From assembly GCF_001949125.1 (NCBI RefSeq), contig NZ_MSTI01000044.1, positions 15,449 through 79,448 of the forward strand: a stretch of DNA of 64,000 bases. The letters are read 5' to 3'. The translations under genes and the position numbers were made by a program. Shown one piece after another: positions 8,780 to 21,444 of this stretch. Numbering within the stretch: the stretch's first letter is position 1; each line of letters opens with the position of its first letter. Source of the DNA: Deinococcus marmoris. GTDB taxonomy: Bacteria; Deinococcota; Deinococci; Deinococcales; Deinococcaceae. A model generated the notes under the pieces. The model saw only the letters and a program-made list of their open reading frames with translations, was not told the origin of the DNA and did not search any database.

Positions 8780-9292
8780 ATGCCCCGCGTCTGGAAATTT
8801 GGCGACAGTGTGAACACCGACGACATCCTGCCCGGCAAGTTCGCGCCGTTCATGGCCGGTGAGGACGTGTTCCAGACCTTCGCCTTCCACTACACCCGCC
8901 CCGAATTTGCCGCAGAGGTGCGGCCCGGTGACCTCCTGATCGGTGGGCGCAACTGGGGCCTGGGCAGCAGCCGCGAGTACGCTCCGCAGGCCCTCAAGAA
9001 GTTGCAAATCGGGGCCATCGTCGCCCCCAGCTTCGCGCGCATCCATTACCGCAACCTGCTGAATCTGGGCATCCCTGCCTTCGAGGCTGACCTGACCGGC
9101 GTGCTGGAAGACGGGGAAGAGGTCACGCTGAACATCGACACGGGCGTCCTGACCTACCCGCGCGGCACCGTGCAGCTTCCGCCCCCGCCCGAATTTCTGC
9201 GCGAGGCACTGGCCGAGGGCAGCATTCTGGCCTTCTTCAAGAAGCACGGACGCTTTCCGGGCGAGAAGCCCACTTCAGACCAGACCCCGTAA
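8780..9292 (+). CDS. lysU: Homoaconitase / isopropylmalate dehydratase small subunit (LysU type)
   Basis: This 170-residue swivelling-domain subunit pairs with a large Fe-S subunit encoded elsewhere to isomerise homocitrate to homoisocitrate (lysine) or isopropylmalate (leucine). The start VWKFGDSVNTDDILPGKF and the GLGSSREYAP loop are family hallmarks. The KFAPFM.GED segment resembles, from memory, the Thermus lysine-pathway subunit. LysW and LysX genes follow, which favours the lysine assignment. LeuD remains possible and would be settled by phylogeny. Its stop codon lies in a 13-bp tandem duplication (9280-9305). Confidence 0.8.
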   Translation: MPRVWKFGDSVNTDDILPGKFAPFMAGEDVFQTFAFHYTRPEFAAEVRPGDLLIGGRNWGLGSSREYAPQALKKLQIGAIVAPSFARIHYRNLLNLGIPAFEADLTGVLEDGEEVTLNIDTGVLTYPRGTVQLPPPPEFLREALAEGSILAFFKKHGRFPGEKPTSDQTP

Positions 9293-9315
9293 CCAGACCC
9301 CGTAAACTGTGCCTT

Positions 9316-9672
9316 ATGGCAACGCTGGAAATTGAATGCCCCGTCTGCGGCGAGGTGCTGGAACTGAGCGATCAGGACCGCGCCGAATTGCAGCCGGGCG
9401 ACGTGATCGTGTGCGACTCGTGCAACGCCGAGATGGAAGTGACCCGCAGCGGCGGCGGCGAGGACTTCGAGCTGGAACTGCTGGGCATCCTGACCACCTG
9501 CCCCAACTGCGGCGAGGAGTTCGAGGTCACCGAGGACATGCTCGCCACCGCGCCCACCGTGCAGGCCGATGACGGCTCCGAGGTCAGCATCGTGAGCTGC
9601 CCGCACTGTCAGGCGGGGATCGAACTGGAGTTCGAGGACGGGCCGGACACCAATCCTCTGTCTAGCCAATAG
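9316..9672 (+). CDS. Tandem zinc-ribbon protein related to LysW
   Basis: This 118-residue acidic protein carries two treble-Cys modules. The first is CPVCGEVLEL...VCDSCNAEMEV (about residues 8-45), which has the layout of the LysW zinc ribbon. The second is CPNCGEEFEV...SCPHCQAGIEL (about 60-103). It lacks the C-terminal EDWGE tail that receives substrates in LysW and ends in TNPLSSQ. It lies between the homoaconitase subunit and a cysteine-free LysW. A TAAACT box (9303-9308) sits 7 nt before the ATG. Role unknown: it could be a structural partner of the carrier protein or an unrelated zinc-ribbon factor. Confidence 0.8.
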   Translation: MATLEIECPVCGEVLELSDQDRAELQPGDVIVCDSCNAEMEVTRSGGGEDFELELLGILTTCPNCGEEFEVTEDMLATAPTVQADDGSEVSIVSCPHCQAGIELEFEDGPDTNPLSSQ

Positions 9673-9721
9673 CAACCGAAAAGACTGATACGCTTTAACC
9701 TATCAAACGAGAGGAGAAACT

Positions 9722-9895
<174 letters not shown>

Positions 9896-9904
9896 AACCT
9901 TTTT

Positions 9905-9950
9905 CAGCAGAGGGCGGTCAGAGCAGTGTTGCGCTGACCGCCCTCTGCTG
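9905..9950. other. Perfect 17-bp hairpin between lysW and lysX
   Basis: CAGCAGAGGGCGGTCAG (9905-9921) is perfectly complementary to 9934-9950 around a 12-nt loop. No T-run follows it on the plus strand; instead Ts precede it. It is therefore not a textbook intrinsic terminator for lysW. It could tune the LysW:LysX ratio by protecting the 3' end of the short, highly expressed carrier mRNA, or act as a transcription barrier. Confidence 0.6.
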
Positions 9951-9974
9951 AGAGGCTCTCTCCCTGCTTTTGCT

Positions 9975-10841
9975 ATGGCCGAACTCGCCGTTCTCTATGA
10001 CCGCATCCGCCCCGACGAAAAAATGCTGTTTGAGGCGCTGGACGCCCTGGGCACGCCCTACGACAAGGTCTACGTTCCCCACCTGAAACTGACCTTCGAT
10101 GACGCGGGCGCAGCCGCCGTGCCGTGGAAGGTGGCGATCGAGCGCTGCGTCAGCCAGACGCGCGGCCATGCGGTGACCCGCGCGCTGGAAGGCTTCGGCG
10201 TGCAGGTGATCAACCCCGGTCACGTCATCGAACTGTGCGGCGACAAGCTGGCGACGAATGCCCGCCTGTACGCCGCTGGCCTGCCCACCCCGCGCACCGG
10301 AGTCAGCTTCGACGGCGACGCCGCGCTGGAACAGATCGAATCTCTGGGTTATCCGCTGGTGCTCAAGCCCACCGTCGGCTCCTGGGGGCGCATGGTCAGC
10401 AAGCTCAATGACCGCGACGCCGCCGAGGCTGTGATTGAACACAAGGAAGTGCTGGGCGGCCCGCAGCACGGCATCTTCTACGTGCAGGAGCTGATCAACA
10501 AGCCCGAACGCGACATCCGCGCCTTCGTGATCGGTGGCGAGTGCATCGGCGCGATCTACCGCACCTCTGAACACTGGATCACCAACACGGCGCGCGGCGC
10601 GAAGGCCAGCAACTGTGCAGTTACGCCCGAAATATCAGACCTTGCTGTGCGGTCCGCCGCCGCCGTGGACGGCAGAATCGTCGCCATCGACCTGGTAGAA
10701 GACCCGCAGCGCCAGAACGAGTGGGGCGGCCTGCTGGTCATCGAGATCAACCACACCATGGAATTCAAGAACAGCGTGTCCACCACGGGCGTGGACATTC
10801 CCCGCAAGATGGGCGAATACGCGATTGGACTACTTGGATAA
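9975..10841 (+). CDS. lysX: LysW-alpha-aminoadipate ligase LysX
   Basis: This 288-residue ATP-grasp (RimK-like) ligase uses ATP to join the alpha-amino group of alpha-aminoadipate to the C-terminal glutamate of LysW. The ATP-grasp core includes VLKPTVGSWGRMVSK (about residues 128-142), FYVQELINKPERDIRAFVIG and VIEINHTMEFKNS. HWITNTARGA and TTGVDIP match the Thermus LysX type. It lies directly downstream of the carrier lysW, separated by a hairpin. The length is typical. Later lysine-pathway genes are not in this window. Confidence 0.93.
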   Translation: MAELAVLYDRIRPDEKMLFEALDALGTPYDKVYVPHLKLTFDDAGAAAVPWKVAIERCVSQTRGHAVTRALEGFGVQVINPGHVIELCGDKLATNARLYAAGLPTPRTGVSFDGDAALEQIESLGYPLVLKPTVGSWGRMVSKLNDRDAAEAVIEHKEVLGGPQHGIFYVQELINKPERDIRAFVIGGECIGAIYRTSEHWITNTARGAKASNCAVTPEISDLAVRSAAAVDGRIVAIDLVEDPQRQNEWGGLLVIEINHTMEFKNSVSTTGVDIPRKMGEYAIGLLG

Positions 10842-10917
10842 TTGGTTGAACGTCTGATTCACGTTCCATGCCCGTCCCTGCTGACCTTTTCATCCTGGAT
10901 GCTCTAGCCTCGGGAGC

Positions 10918-12756
<1,839 letters not shown>

Positions 12757-12757
12757 A

Positions 12758-12811
12758 GAACTGAAGCTGGGGAATCGTGTATTCAGGACCACGATTCCCC
12801 AGCTTCAGTTC
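12758..12811. terminator. Long perfect hairpin after pepF
   Basis: A 22-bp perfect stem (12758-12779 with 12790-12811) around a 10-nt loop begins 2 nt after the pepF stop codon. No long T-run follows, so it may act as a mRNA 3'-end stabiliser or as a bidirectional terminator between the convergent pepF and YbjN genes. Confidence 0.6.
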
Positions 12812-12826
12812 AAAAGGGACAAAAGA

Positions 12827-12861
12827 TTCACGAACAGGAAATATCGTGAATCTTTTCACTT
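12827..12861 (+). repeat. 35-bp three-half-site element, copy 1
   Basis: The architecture is TTCACGA, 10 nt, TCGTGAA, 4 nt, TTCACTT. Here the inverted pair extends to a 13-bp stem (AAAAGATTCACGA with its complement). It lies between the convergent pepF and YbjN genes. Four more copies with identical spacing occur at 18027, 19623, 34370 and 43930. Confidence 0.8.
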
Positions 12862-12908
12862 GATAGAGATGAAAGAGAGGCGGGGATCAACCCGCCTACT
12901 CCGTCAGC

Positions 12909-13370
12909 TCAGGCCTGAGGCTGCTGTAACTGCGGTCCGGGGACGAAGCCTTCCAGGGTGGCGTAATCGTCCTGGAAGTGCATCAGCACGCCGCCAAACA
13001 GCGTGTCGAAGGTTTCCTGGGGCATCTCGGCCAGGGTGGGGTAAAAGCCCACGTATTCCAGCCAGACATTGCCGTCGGCGTCGATGCTGCGGGCAAAAGC
13101 GCGCTCGCGGTTGCGGTCGTTGAGCATGTTGACCACTTCTTCGCGGCGTTCGGTGTAGGTCTTCTGGGTCACGCAGGTGACTTCCAGGCGCGAGGTGTTG
13201 TTGGGGCCGTCGTTGACGCTGACCAGCACGGCGGCGTCGCCCATCTCGAAGCGCCAGCCCATGCGCAGGAAGCGCTGGCCGTTGTTCTCTTCCATATCGA
13301 GCTGGACTTCCTTTTCCTTCAGGTACTTCGCCAGCGTGTCCAGGGTCAGCAGTGCAGTTTCCATCGTCAT
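12909..13370 (-). CDS. YbjN-domain protein
   Basis: This 153-residue cytoplasmic protein shows the YbjN-like pattern: an N-terminal helix ([13 protein letters not shown]), a beta-strand core ([14 protein letters not shown], then [28 protein letters not shown]), and a C-terminal part with [15 protein letters not shown]. YbjN relatives resemble type III secretion chaperone folds and are linked to stress and motility effects in enterobacteria; no biochemical activity is established. ATG 13370 is chosen because AAGGAG ends 8 nt upstream. Longer in-frame starts lack such a site. Confidence 0.75.
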   Translation of the reverse strand: MTMETALLTLDTLAKYLKEKEVQLDMEENNGQRFLRMGWRFEMGDAAVLVSVNDGPNNTSRLEVTCVTQKTYTERREEVVNMLNDRNRERAFARSIDADGNVWLEYVGFYPTLAEMPQETFDTLFGGVLMHFQDDYATLEGFVPGPQLQQPQA

Positions 13371-13508
13371 TTCATCATCTCCTTGAGGGTGAAGCTCAAC
13401 TCTTGCCACGTCGGTTGCGCGGCGGCGCACATTCAAGCCCGAACGATTCTAACACCCCCCGCCATCACGAAACCTTGAACCGGGGTGCAAAGCGCGTGGG
13501 GTGTGCCT

Positions 13509-13862
13509 TCAGGGTCTGGACAGAATCCGCAGGGTCACGGGTGCGACGCCCTGGCCCAGCATGCCCAGCGAGGCGGCGGCGGCGCGCGACAGATCGATGA
13601 TGCGCCGCGAATTGCCGAACGGCCCCCGGTCATTGACCATCACGTCCACGCTGCGGCCCGTGCCGGAATGTGTGACCCGGACCCAGGTGCCGAAGGGCAG
13701 ACTGCGGTGCGCGGCGGTCATGACTGTTCCACGCGCCGCCCGCCCGCCGTAGTACACGGCTGAACCGCTCTGAAACACGCTGGACGAAGCGCTGGCCGTC
13801 CCCAGGTTCATGCTGCCAATAGGGGAGAGGATCAGCGCCAGGGCCAGAGCAAGCCGCTTCAA
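13509..13862 (-). CDS. RlpA-like double-psi beta-barrel secreted protein
   Basis: This 117-residue protein has a signal peptide ([17 protein letters not shown]) followed by the RlpA barrel. Motifs are [39 protein letters not shown] and [14 protein letters not shown]. Family members bind or cleave denuded peptidoglycan glycan strands; the DRGPF Asp is a proposed catalytic residue. There is no SPOR domain. The start is TTG at 13862, whose last two bases form the upstream peptidase TGA stop, so translation is probably coupled. Confidence 0.85.
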   Translation of the reverse strand: MKRLALALALILSPIGSMNLGTASASSSVFQSGSAVYYGGRAARGTVMTAAHRSLPFGTWVRVTHSGTGRSVDVMVNDRGPFGNSRRIIDLSRAAAASLGMLGQGVAPVTLRILSRP

Positions 13863-14908
13863 ATTGCCTCTTTCGGCGAGTGGCTTAGCACGTCGTGGCC
13901 ATCTTCGGTGACCAGCAGCAGGTCCTCGATTCGCACGCCGCCCACGTCCGGCAGGTACGCGCCCGGCTCGATGGTGATGACCATGCCTGCTGCCAGCACA
14001 TCATCACTCGTTCCACGCAGCCCTGGCCCCTCGTGGACCTCCAAGCCGACGCCGTGGCCCAGCGAATGCACGAACGCCTCGCCCAGCCCGTGCCCGGTCA
14101 GGATGTCGCGCGCGATCTTGTCCAGATCGGCGGCCCGCACGCCCGGCTTGACGGCTTTGATGGCGGCTTCTTCCGCCTCCAGCACCGCGTTGTAGATCCG
14201 CTTCATCTCATCGGAAGGCTGGCCCACCGCCACCGTGCGGGTCATGTCGCTGTTGTAACCGTTCAGCTTTGCGCCCATGTCCACCGTGACCAGTTCGCCG
14301 TCCTCGATCACCCGCGCCGAGGCATGTCCATGCGGCATCGCCCCGCGTGGCCCGCTCGCCACGATCACGCCGAAGGCACTCCCGGCCCCGGCCTTTCGCA
14401 GTCGCGTCTCGATTTCCAGCGCAATGTCCAGTTCCCGCGCCCCAGCGACGATCAGGGGGCGGACTTCCGAAAACACCTGATCTGCCAGATCCTGCGCCGC
14501 CCGGATCGCCGCGATCTCGTCCGCCGTCTTGATCTGCCGCAGACCCTGAATCAGACCGCGCAGAGGCACCAGTTCGGCGTCCGGCCAGTGTTCCTTAAGG
14601 TCTTCCAGACCCGCCACGGTCAGGCTGTCGGCCTCGAACCCAACCCTCTGACCCCGGACCCCCTCCGCCGCGTGCTGGAAGGTTTCCGGTGGCCGGGCGA
14701 TGAACTGGGGCACACCCGATTCCTCGCGCGCCTGCACGGTGTAACGGGCGTCGGTGTACAGCGTGGCCCCGTCCGCCGTGACCAGCACCTTGCCGTCTTC
14801 GGGCGACGTGAAGCCCGTCAGCGCCCGCACATTGGCCGGGTGGCTGACCCACAACCCCGTCACGCCCGCCTCTTTCATCGCGTCTCTCACCTGTTGCAAT
14901 TGGCTCAT
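13859..14908 (-). CDS. M24 family Xaa-Pro aminopeptidase
   Basis: This 349-residue dinuclear metallopeptidase removes N-terminal residues next to proline. The creatinase-like N-domain (residues 1-125) precedes the pita-bread catalytic domain. Metal ligands are visible: the Asp of LVTVDMGA, the Asp of NSDMTRT, the His of [15 protein letters not shown], the Glu of ITIEPGAY and the Glu of VRIEDLL. ATG 14908 is selected because a TAGCGT box lies about 8 nt upstream and it matches the family start. The open frame extends further, but only antisense to sucC. The stop overlaps the RlpA-like start. Confidence 0.9.
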   Translation of the reverse strand: MSQLQQVRDAMKEAGVTGLWVSHPANVRALTGFTSPEDGKVLVTADGATLYTDARYTVQAREESGVPQFIARPPETFQHAAEGVRGQRVGFEADSLTVAGLEDLKEHWPDAELVPLRGLIQGLRQIKTADEIAAIRAAQDLADQVFSEVRPLIVAGARELDIALEIETRLRKAGAGSAFGVIVASGPRGAMPHGHASARVIEDGELVTVDMGAKLNGYNSDMTRTVAVGQPSDEMKRIYNAVLEAEEAAIKAVKPGVRAADLDKIARDILTGHGLGEAFVHSLGHGVGLEVHEGPGLRGTSDDVLAAGMVITIEPGAYLPDVGGVRIEDLLLVTEDGHDVLSHSPKEAI

Positions 14909-15033
14909 CACCCAGGACGCTAACACTTTGCCCTTCCCCTGTTCGTGGCGTGCCCGCAACCTGTCCCCGTTCAGGAGACAACCCGCCGTTAAGGTTTCGC
15001 CCGTGAAAGTGCGCGTCAATCTGACAGGACGCT

Positions 15034-15039
15034 TATACT
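15034..15039 (+). promoter_or_regulatory. Probable -10 box of sucCD
   Basis: TATACT lies 67 nt upstream of the sucC GTG start. No clear -35 box is visible at the usual distance. The resulting leader would be about 60 nt and contains the AAGGAGGGA ribosome site, unlike the leaderless genes in this window. Confidence 0.45.
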
Positions 15040-15106
15040 CCTCTATCGGGACAACACCAGATTTTTGATCACAGGCCAACCCAGGCCGCCCCAAGGAGGG
15101 AGAAAC

Positions 15107-17199
<2,093 letters not shown>

Positions 17200-17216
17200 T
17201 TCAAGTTGTTTGAGGG

Positions 17217-17248
17217 GAGACTGCCAGCGGATCGGCAGTCTCTTTTTC
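17217..17248 (+). terminator. Intrinsic terminator of sucCD
   Basis: GAGACTGCC pairs with GGCAGTCTC around an 8-nt loop, immediately followed by TTTTTCT. Confidence 0.9.
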
Positions 17249-17349
17249 TATTTCCTGATGTGGTTTTCCTGGCATGTCGCCTTCGATCTGGTCAGCTTGA
17301 TAAACGTGGGAGTCACGTCCAGATCAGCCGCACGGCATAGACTGAACCT

Positions 17350-17919
17350 ATGAATACCCGTCTCCTGCTGTCCCTGGCGCTGGGCCTGACCATGCCCGCA
17401 GCGTCGGCCCTGACCGTCACGGGCATGGTGCAGGGCAGCGTTACCCCGGAGTCCCGGATCGGGGGCTTTGCGGTCACGCCGTTCGGGCAACCCGTGCAGG
17501 AACTGGTCAGTGCGCCCCTGGACGGCGGTGGTTTCCGGCTCGACATCCCTGCCGCCGCGCCGCCCGCCCGCGCGCAGGCCGTGTTGACCGCGCAGAACGT
17601 GTCCTGGCCCGGCGTGATCGATCCGGTGCTGATCAGCGCCGCTGCACAGGCAGGCGAGCTGAAATTCTTCGTATACCGTGATCAGAATGGCAACGCCCGC
17701 CACGACGACAACGAGGCTTTACGCGAAGTCAGCCCGATGGTGGGCAAGGCCTCGCTGTTCATTCCCTGGGTCAGCGCCGATGTTACCGTGAGCGCGAACA
17801 AGGGCTATCAGGTGGCACTCAAAAAGGGCTGGAACGCCTTTCTGGTGGATGTGGGGCGGGCAGTCAACGTGCAGATTTACCTGGATGGAACCGGGGTGAC
17901 TCTTTCGCTTGGGCGCTAG
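17350..17919 (+). CDS. Secreted protein of unknown function
   Basis: This 189-residue protein has a signal peptide (MNTRLLLSLALGLTMPAASA, cleavage near residue 20). A beta-rich domain follows with a VYRDQNGNARHDDNEA segment resembling a calcium-binding or SdrD-like loop (DxNxNxxxD). There is no Cys lipobox. A TAGACT box (17338-17343) lies 6 nt before the ATG. It stands alone between sucD and two hydrolase genes. No family assignment is made. Confidence 0.7.
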   Translation: MNTRLLLSLALGLTMPAASALTVTGMVQGSVTPESRIGGFAVTPFGQPVQELVSAPLDGGGFRLDIPAAAPPARAQAVLTAQNVSWPGVIDPVLISAAAQAGELKFFVYRDQNGNARHDDNEALREVSPMVGKASLFIPWVSADVTVSANKGYQVALKKGWNAFLVDVGRAVNVQIYLDGTGVTLSLGR

Positions 17920-18026
17920 AACACCTGACCGTAGAGAAGCGCCGGAGTCCTCCTCCGAGGCTGCTGACGCTGTTTTAAGTTGGTGGCAAAAATGATGAAC
18001 CCATTGAAGTAAAAGACAACATTTCT

Positions 18027-18061
18027 TTCACTATCTAGATTTATCGTGAATAGTTTCACTT
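18027..18061 (+). repeat. 35-bp three-half-site element, copy 2
   Basis: TTCACTA, 10 nt, TCGTGAA, 4 nt, TTCACTT, with one mismatch in the first half-site. It lies about 67 bp before the hydrolase gene start, the only copy not between convergent genes. The 10-nt centre (tctagattta) is nearly identical to that of copy 3. Confidence 0.75.
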
Positions 18062-18127
18062 GATGATCTTCTTTATCTCCACTGCTACGCCGCAATCCGC
18101 CAGAAGCGGCGCGCTATCCTGCCCGGC

Positions 18128-18865
18128 GTGTCCAGCGGTATCTATGAGCGTTCAGGAGTGAAGATGCATTACCGCGTCTCGGGGGAGGGGTCGCCGATAG
18201 TGCTGGTGCATGGGCTGAGCGGCTCCGGGCGCTGGTGGCGCAGGAACCTTGAGGCCCTGTCCGGGCGCCACCGGGTCTATACCCTGGACCTGCTCGGCTA
18301 CGGCTCGTCCCGCCGCCAGCGTGCCCTGTCCGTGCGCGAGAGTGCGGCCCTGATCTCCGACTGGCTGGACGCCGAGGACCTGTGGGGCATCACCCTCATC
18401 GGCCACTCGATGGGCGGCCACATCTGTATCCGGCTGGCAGCGGGGCACCCGCAGCGGATAGAGAATCTGGTGCTGGTGTGTGCCAGTGGTCTGCTCAAGG
18501 CCAGCGCCTACCGCACCGCCCTGAACCTGCCGCGTGCCCTGATCACTGGGCGCAAACGTTTTGTGCCGCGCATCCTGACCGACGCCCTGCTGGCCGGCCC
18601 GCTGAACCTGTGGCGCAACGCAAGCGATCTCCTCAAGGACAGCGTGCAGGACTGCCTGCCCATGATCACTTCCAGAACCCTGGTGGTCTGGGGCGAGCGT
18701 GACGCCCTGGTGCCGCTGCCGCTGGGGCAGATGCTGGCCCGCTCGATTGCGGGGGCGCGGCTGGAGATCATCCCGCACGCCGGGCATGTGGTCATGGTGG
18801 ACGCGCCAGAAGCGTTCAACGCTGCCGTGCTTGATTTCGTGGATGGTCCGCAGGCTGCCGGATGA
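18128..18865 (+). CDS. Alpha/beta-fold hydrolase
   Basis: This 245-residue enzyme has the HGLSGSG oxyanion-loop region, nucleophile elbow GHSMGG (near residue 94), an acid region in WGERDALVP and a terminal His in PHAGHVVMVD. This is a complete Ser-Asp-His triad layout of esterases, lipases and C-C hydrolases. The substrate is not predictable. The start is GTG, with TATCCT (18115-18120) 7 nt upstream. Its stop overlaps the next hydrolase gene (ATGA), so the two are translationally coupled and may act on related compounds. Confidence 0.85.
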   Translation: MSSGIYERSGVKMHYRVSGEGSPIVLVHGLSGSGRWWRRNLEALSGRHRVYTLDLLGYGSSRRQRALSVRESAALISDWLDAEDLWGITLIGHSMGGHICIRLAAGHPQRIENLVLVCASGLLKASAYRTALNLPRALITGRKRFVPRILTDALLAGPLNLWRNASDLLKDSVQDCLPMITSRTLVVWGERDALVPLPLGQMLARSIAGARLEIIPHAGHVVMVDAPEAFNAAVLDFVDGPQAAG

Positions 18866-19611
18866 GTCAGGGACACGCGCTGTACCTGGAAGTGGATGGT
18901 CTGCGGACACACGCCTGGGTGCGTGGCAACGGTCCGCCACTGGTGATCGTCCCGGGCCTGGGCTGCGCGTCGTGGATGTACGTGCGCCTCTCGCGTGAGC
19001 TGGCGCGCAGCCGCACGGTTTACGTCTATGACCCGCCTGGCCACGGCTACAGCCAGGGCCTGCGCCACTTGCCGGACTGTATCGAGCAGCTTACCGATCA
19101 TCTGGCCCACTGGCTGGACGCGGCAGGACTGAAAGGATCACCCATCTTCGGGCATTCGCTGGGGGGAGAGGTGGCCTTCGATCTGGCGGCCCGATATCCG
19201 AAGCACGCGGGCGCATTGATCGCCTGCGCGCCCACCGGTATTCCCGAAAACCCCAGCGTCCCTGCCCAACTTGTCCGGCTGCTGGTCGATCTGCCCCGCG
19301 AAAGGCTGGGGTTGCTGATTCCTGGCCTGCGTGCCTACGCCCACTGCGGCGTGCGGCGAATGCTGAAGCTGGCACAGGATCAGGATGGGCATGACACCGG
19401 CCCCCTGTTGGCGCACATCCATGTGCCGACGCTGCTTGTGGACGGCACGTCCGATCCTGTGATCCGCCTGTGGACCCTGGAGGCCATCCGCAAAGCTATT
19501 CCTGCCGCGTATGTCTGTGAAATCAGGGGCGGCACGCACGCTCTGACTGACGTCTTTCCGCGCACCGTGGCCCGCTACACACTGGACTTTCTGAAAGCCG
19601 TCAATCAATAG
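18862..19611 (+). CDS. Alpha/beta-fold hydrolase, second of a coupled pair
   Basis: This 249-residue protein is of the same superfamily as its upstream neighbour. It has a PGLGCASW oxyanion region, elbow GHSLGGEVAFD (near residue 95), VDGTSDPVI as the acid region and GGTHALTDVFP as the His region. It starts at an ATGA overlap with the preceding gene. The two share the fold but differ widely in sequence, so the pair looks like an old duplication or a two-step hydrolytic route rather than a recent copy. The substrate is unknown. Confidence 0.85.
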   Translation: MSQGHALYLEVDGLRTHAWVRGNGPPLVIVPGLGCASWMYVRLSRELARSRTVYVYDPPGHGYSQGLRHLPDCIEQLTDHLAHWLDAAGLKGSPIFGHSLGGEVAFDLAARYPKHAGALIACAPTGIPENPSVPAQLVRLLVDLPRERLGLLIPGLRAYAHCGVRRMLKLAQDQDGHDTGPLLAHIHVPTLLVDGTSDPVIRLWTLEAIRKAIPAAYVCEIRGGTHALTDVFPRTVARYTLDFLKAVNQ

Positions 19612-19622
19612 TCCATAAATTT

Positions 19623-19657
19623 TTCACGATCTGGATTTATCGTGAAACTATTCACTA
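19623..19657 (+). repeat. 35-bp three-half-site element, copy 3
   Basis: TTCACGA, 10 nt (tctggattta), TCGTGAA, 4 nt, TTCACTA. It lies 12 bp after the second hydrolase gene and before the convergent end of aspS. Confidence 0.8.
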
Positions 19658-19698
19658 ATAGAAACTGCAAAAAGGGAGGTCAAACGCCTCCCCATTCT

Positions 19699-21444
19699 TT
19701 ATCCTCGCGCCAGATCCAGTCCCACCTCGGCCAGTTGTGCCGCCGAAACGGGGGAGGGGGCCAGGGCCATCAGGTCCGCGCCCCGGTTGTTCTTGGGAAA
19801 GGCGATCACCTCGCGGATGCTGCCTGCCCCGGCCATAACCATCACCAGACGGTCAAAACCCCAGGCGATGCCGCCGTGCGGAGGCGTACCGGATTCCAGC
19901 GCGTCCAGAAAGAAGCCGAACTGCCGCCGCGCTTCCTCGGGGGTAAAGCCGATGGCCGCGAACATCTGTTCCTGCACCGCCGGATCGTGGATACGCACAC
20001 TGCCACCGCCGATCTCGAAACCGTTGAGAACCAGATCGTAGGCCTGGGCGCGAATCTCGCCCTGACGCTCGGTGCCGAAGAGAGCCACATCCTCGGGGTG
20101 CGGGGCAGTGAAGGGGTGGTGCATGTAGGTCCAGCTCGCGCTGTCCTCGTCGTATTCCAGTTGGGGGAAATCGATGACCCAGGAGACGTGGAACTGCGGG
20201 CCAGCCGCCGCCAGGGCAAACAGATCGCGCAGGCTCAGGCGGACGGCCCCCAGCGCCGTGACTGCCCGCTTCCAGTCGCCTGCCGCGAAGAGCAGGGTGC
20301 CGCCGTCTTGCACGCCCGTTTTCTCCAGCAGCGCCGCCGTCTGATCGCCCAGGAACTTGCTGATGCCCCCGGTGAATCCTTCCCCGTTGCGCTTGGCCCA
20401 GGCCAGACCCTTCGCGCCGTTCTGCTTGGCCACCCGCTCCAGTTCGTCGATCTGCTTGCGGGACAGTTCCGATGTGGCCAGCACCTTGACCGTCTGGGCA
20501 CTGGCGAAAGCAGCGAACTCGCCACCCGCAAACAACTCTGTCACGTCCGCAAACTCCATGCCAAAGCGAAGGTCAGGCTTATCGGAGCCGTAACGGTCCA
20601 TCGCGTCCTGATAACTCAGGCGGGGAAAGGGGAGGGACAGGTCCACATTTAATACGGTCTTGAAGACGTGTGAGAGCAAACGCTCCTGCAATTCCAGCAC
20701 GTCCTCCTGATCCACGAAGGACATCTCCATATCGAGCTGCGTGAAGTCTGGCTGGCGGTCCGCGCGCAGATCCTCGTCGCGGAAACAACGGGCGAGCTGG
20801 TAATAGCGGTCAAATCCGGCGATCATCAGCAGTTGCTTGAACAGTTGCGGACTCTGGGGCAGGGCGTAAAACTCGCCGGGGTTCAGACGGCTGGGGACCA
20901 GAAAATCCCGCGCACCCTCCGGGGTGGATTTGGTGAGCATGGGGGTTTCGACGGCCACGAAGCCCTCAGCGTCCAGAAAGGCCGTGACCGCCGCCGTCGC
21001 CCTGCTGCGGAGCATGAGAGAGCGCTGCATCTCCGGGCGGCGCAGGTCCAGATAGCGGTACTTGAGGCGGATATCCTCGGCCACGTCCGCGCCTTTTTCC
21101 AGCTCGAAGGGTGGAGTTTTGGCCGTATTCAGCACCTTCACGCGAGAGGCAATCACCTCGTAATCTGCCGCGCCACCCTTGCGCTGGCTTTCCGGGCGCA
21201 GTTGATAGGTGCCTTCAACCTCGGTCACGTACTCGGCGCGCAGGCGATCCGCCTCGGCAAAGGCGGGGGAATCTGGCTCCACCTGCACCTGAATCAGGCC
21301 GCTGCGGTCCCGCAATTCCAGAAAGATCAATCCGCCCAGATCGCGGCGGCGGTTGACCCAGCCCTGTACGGTGACGGTCTGCCCGGCGTAATTTTGCCCG
21401 GCGTGGGTGGGGGAGAGGTGGCCGATCATGGCGGTGCGTTTCAT
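19699..21444 (-). CDS. aspS: Aspartyl-tRNA synthetase, bacterial type
   Basis: This 581-residue class II synthetase has an OB-fold anticodon domain at the N-terminus ([22 protein letters not shown]). Motif 2 is in [19 protein letters not shown], the bacterial GAD insert domain lies in the middle, and motif 3 is [15 protein letters not shown]. The full bacterial length and insert point to the discriminating enzyme; deinococci usually also carry an archaeal-type non-discriminating copy, which is not here. Its ATG overlaps the hisS stop (ATGA), so the two synthetases form one operon. Confidence 0.95.
   Translation of the reverse strand: MKRTAMIGHLSPTHAGQNYAGQTVTVQGWVNRRRDLGGLIFLELRDRSGLIQVQVEPDSPAFAEADRLRAEYVTEVEGTYQLRPESQRKGGAADYEVIASRVKVLNTAKTPPFELEKGADVAEDIRLKYRYLDLRRPEMQRSLMLRSRATAAVTAFLDAEGFVAVETPMLTKSTPEGARDFLVPSRLNPGEFYALPQSPQLFKQLLMIAGFDRYYQLARCFRDEDLRADRQPDFTQLDMEMSFVDQEDVLELQERLLSHVFKTVLNVDLSLPFPRLSYQDAMDRYGSDKPDLRFGMEFADVTELFAGGEFAAFASAQTVKVLATSELSRKQIDELERVAKQNGAKGLAWAKRNGEGFTGGISKFLGDQTAALLEKTGVQDGGTLLFAAGDWKRAVTALGAVRLSLRDLFALAAAGPQFHVSWVIDFPQLEYDEDSASWTYMHHPFTAPHPEDVALFGTERQGEIRAQAYDLVLNGFEIGGGSVRIHDPAVQEQMFAAIGFTPEEARRQFGFFLDALESGTPPHGGIAWGFDRLVMVMAGAGSIREVIAFPKNNRGADLMALAPSPVSAAQLAEVGLDLARG

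Noticed and set aside
9905..9950. Intrinsic terminator for lysW
   Set aside because: No T-run follows the stem on the plus strand, so it was listed as a hairpin of uncertain role.
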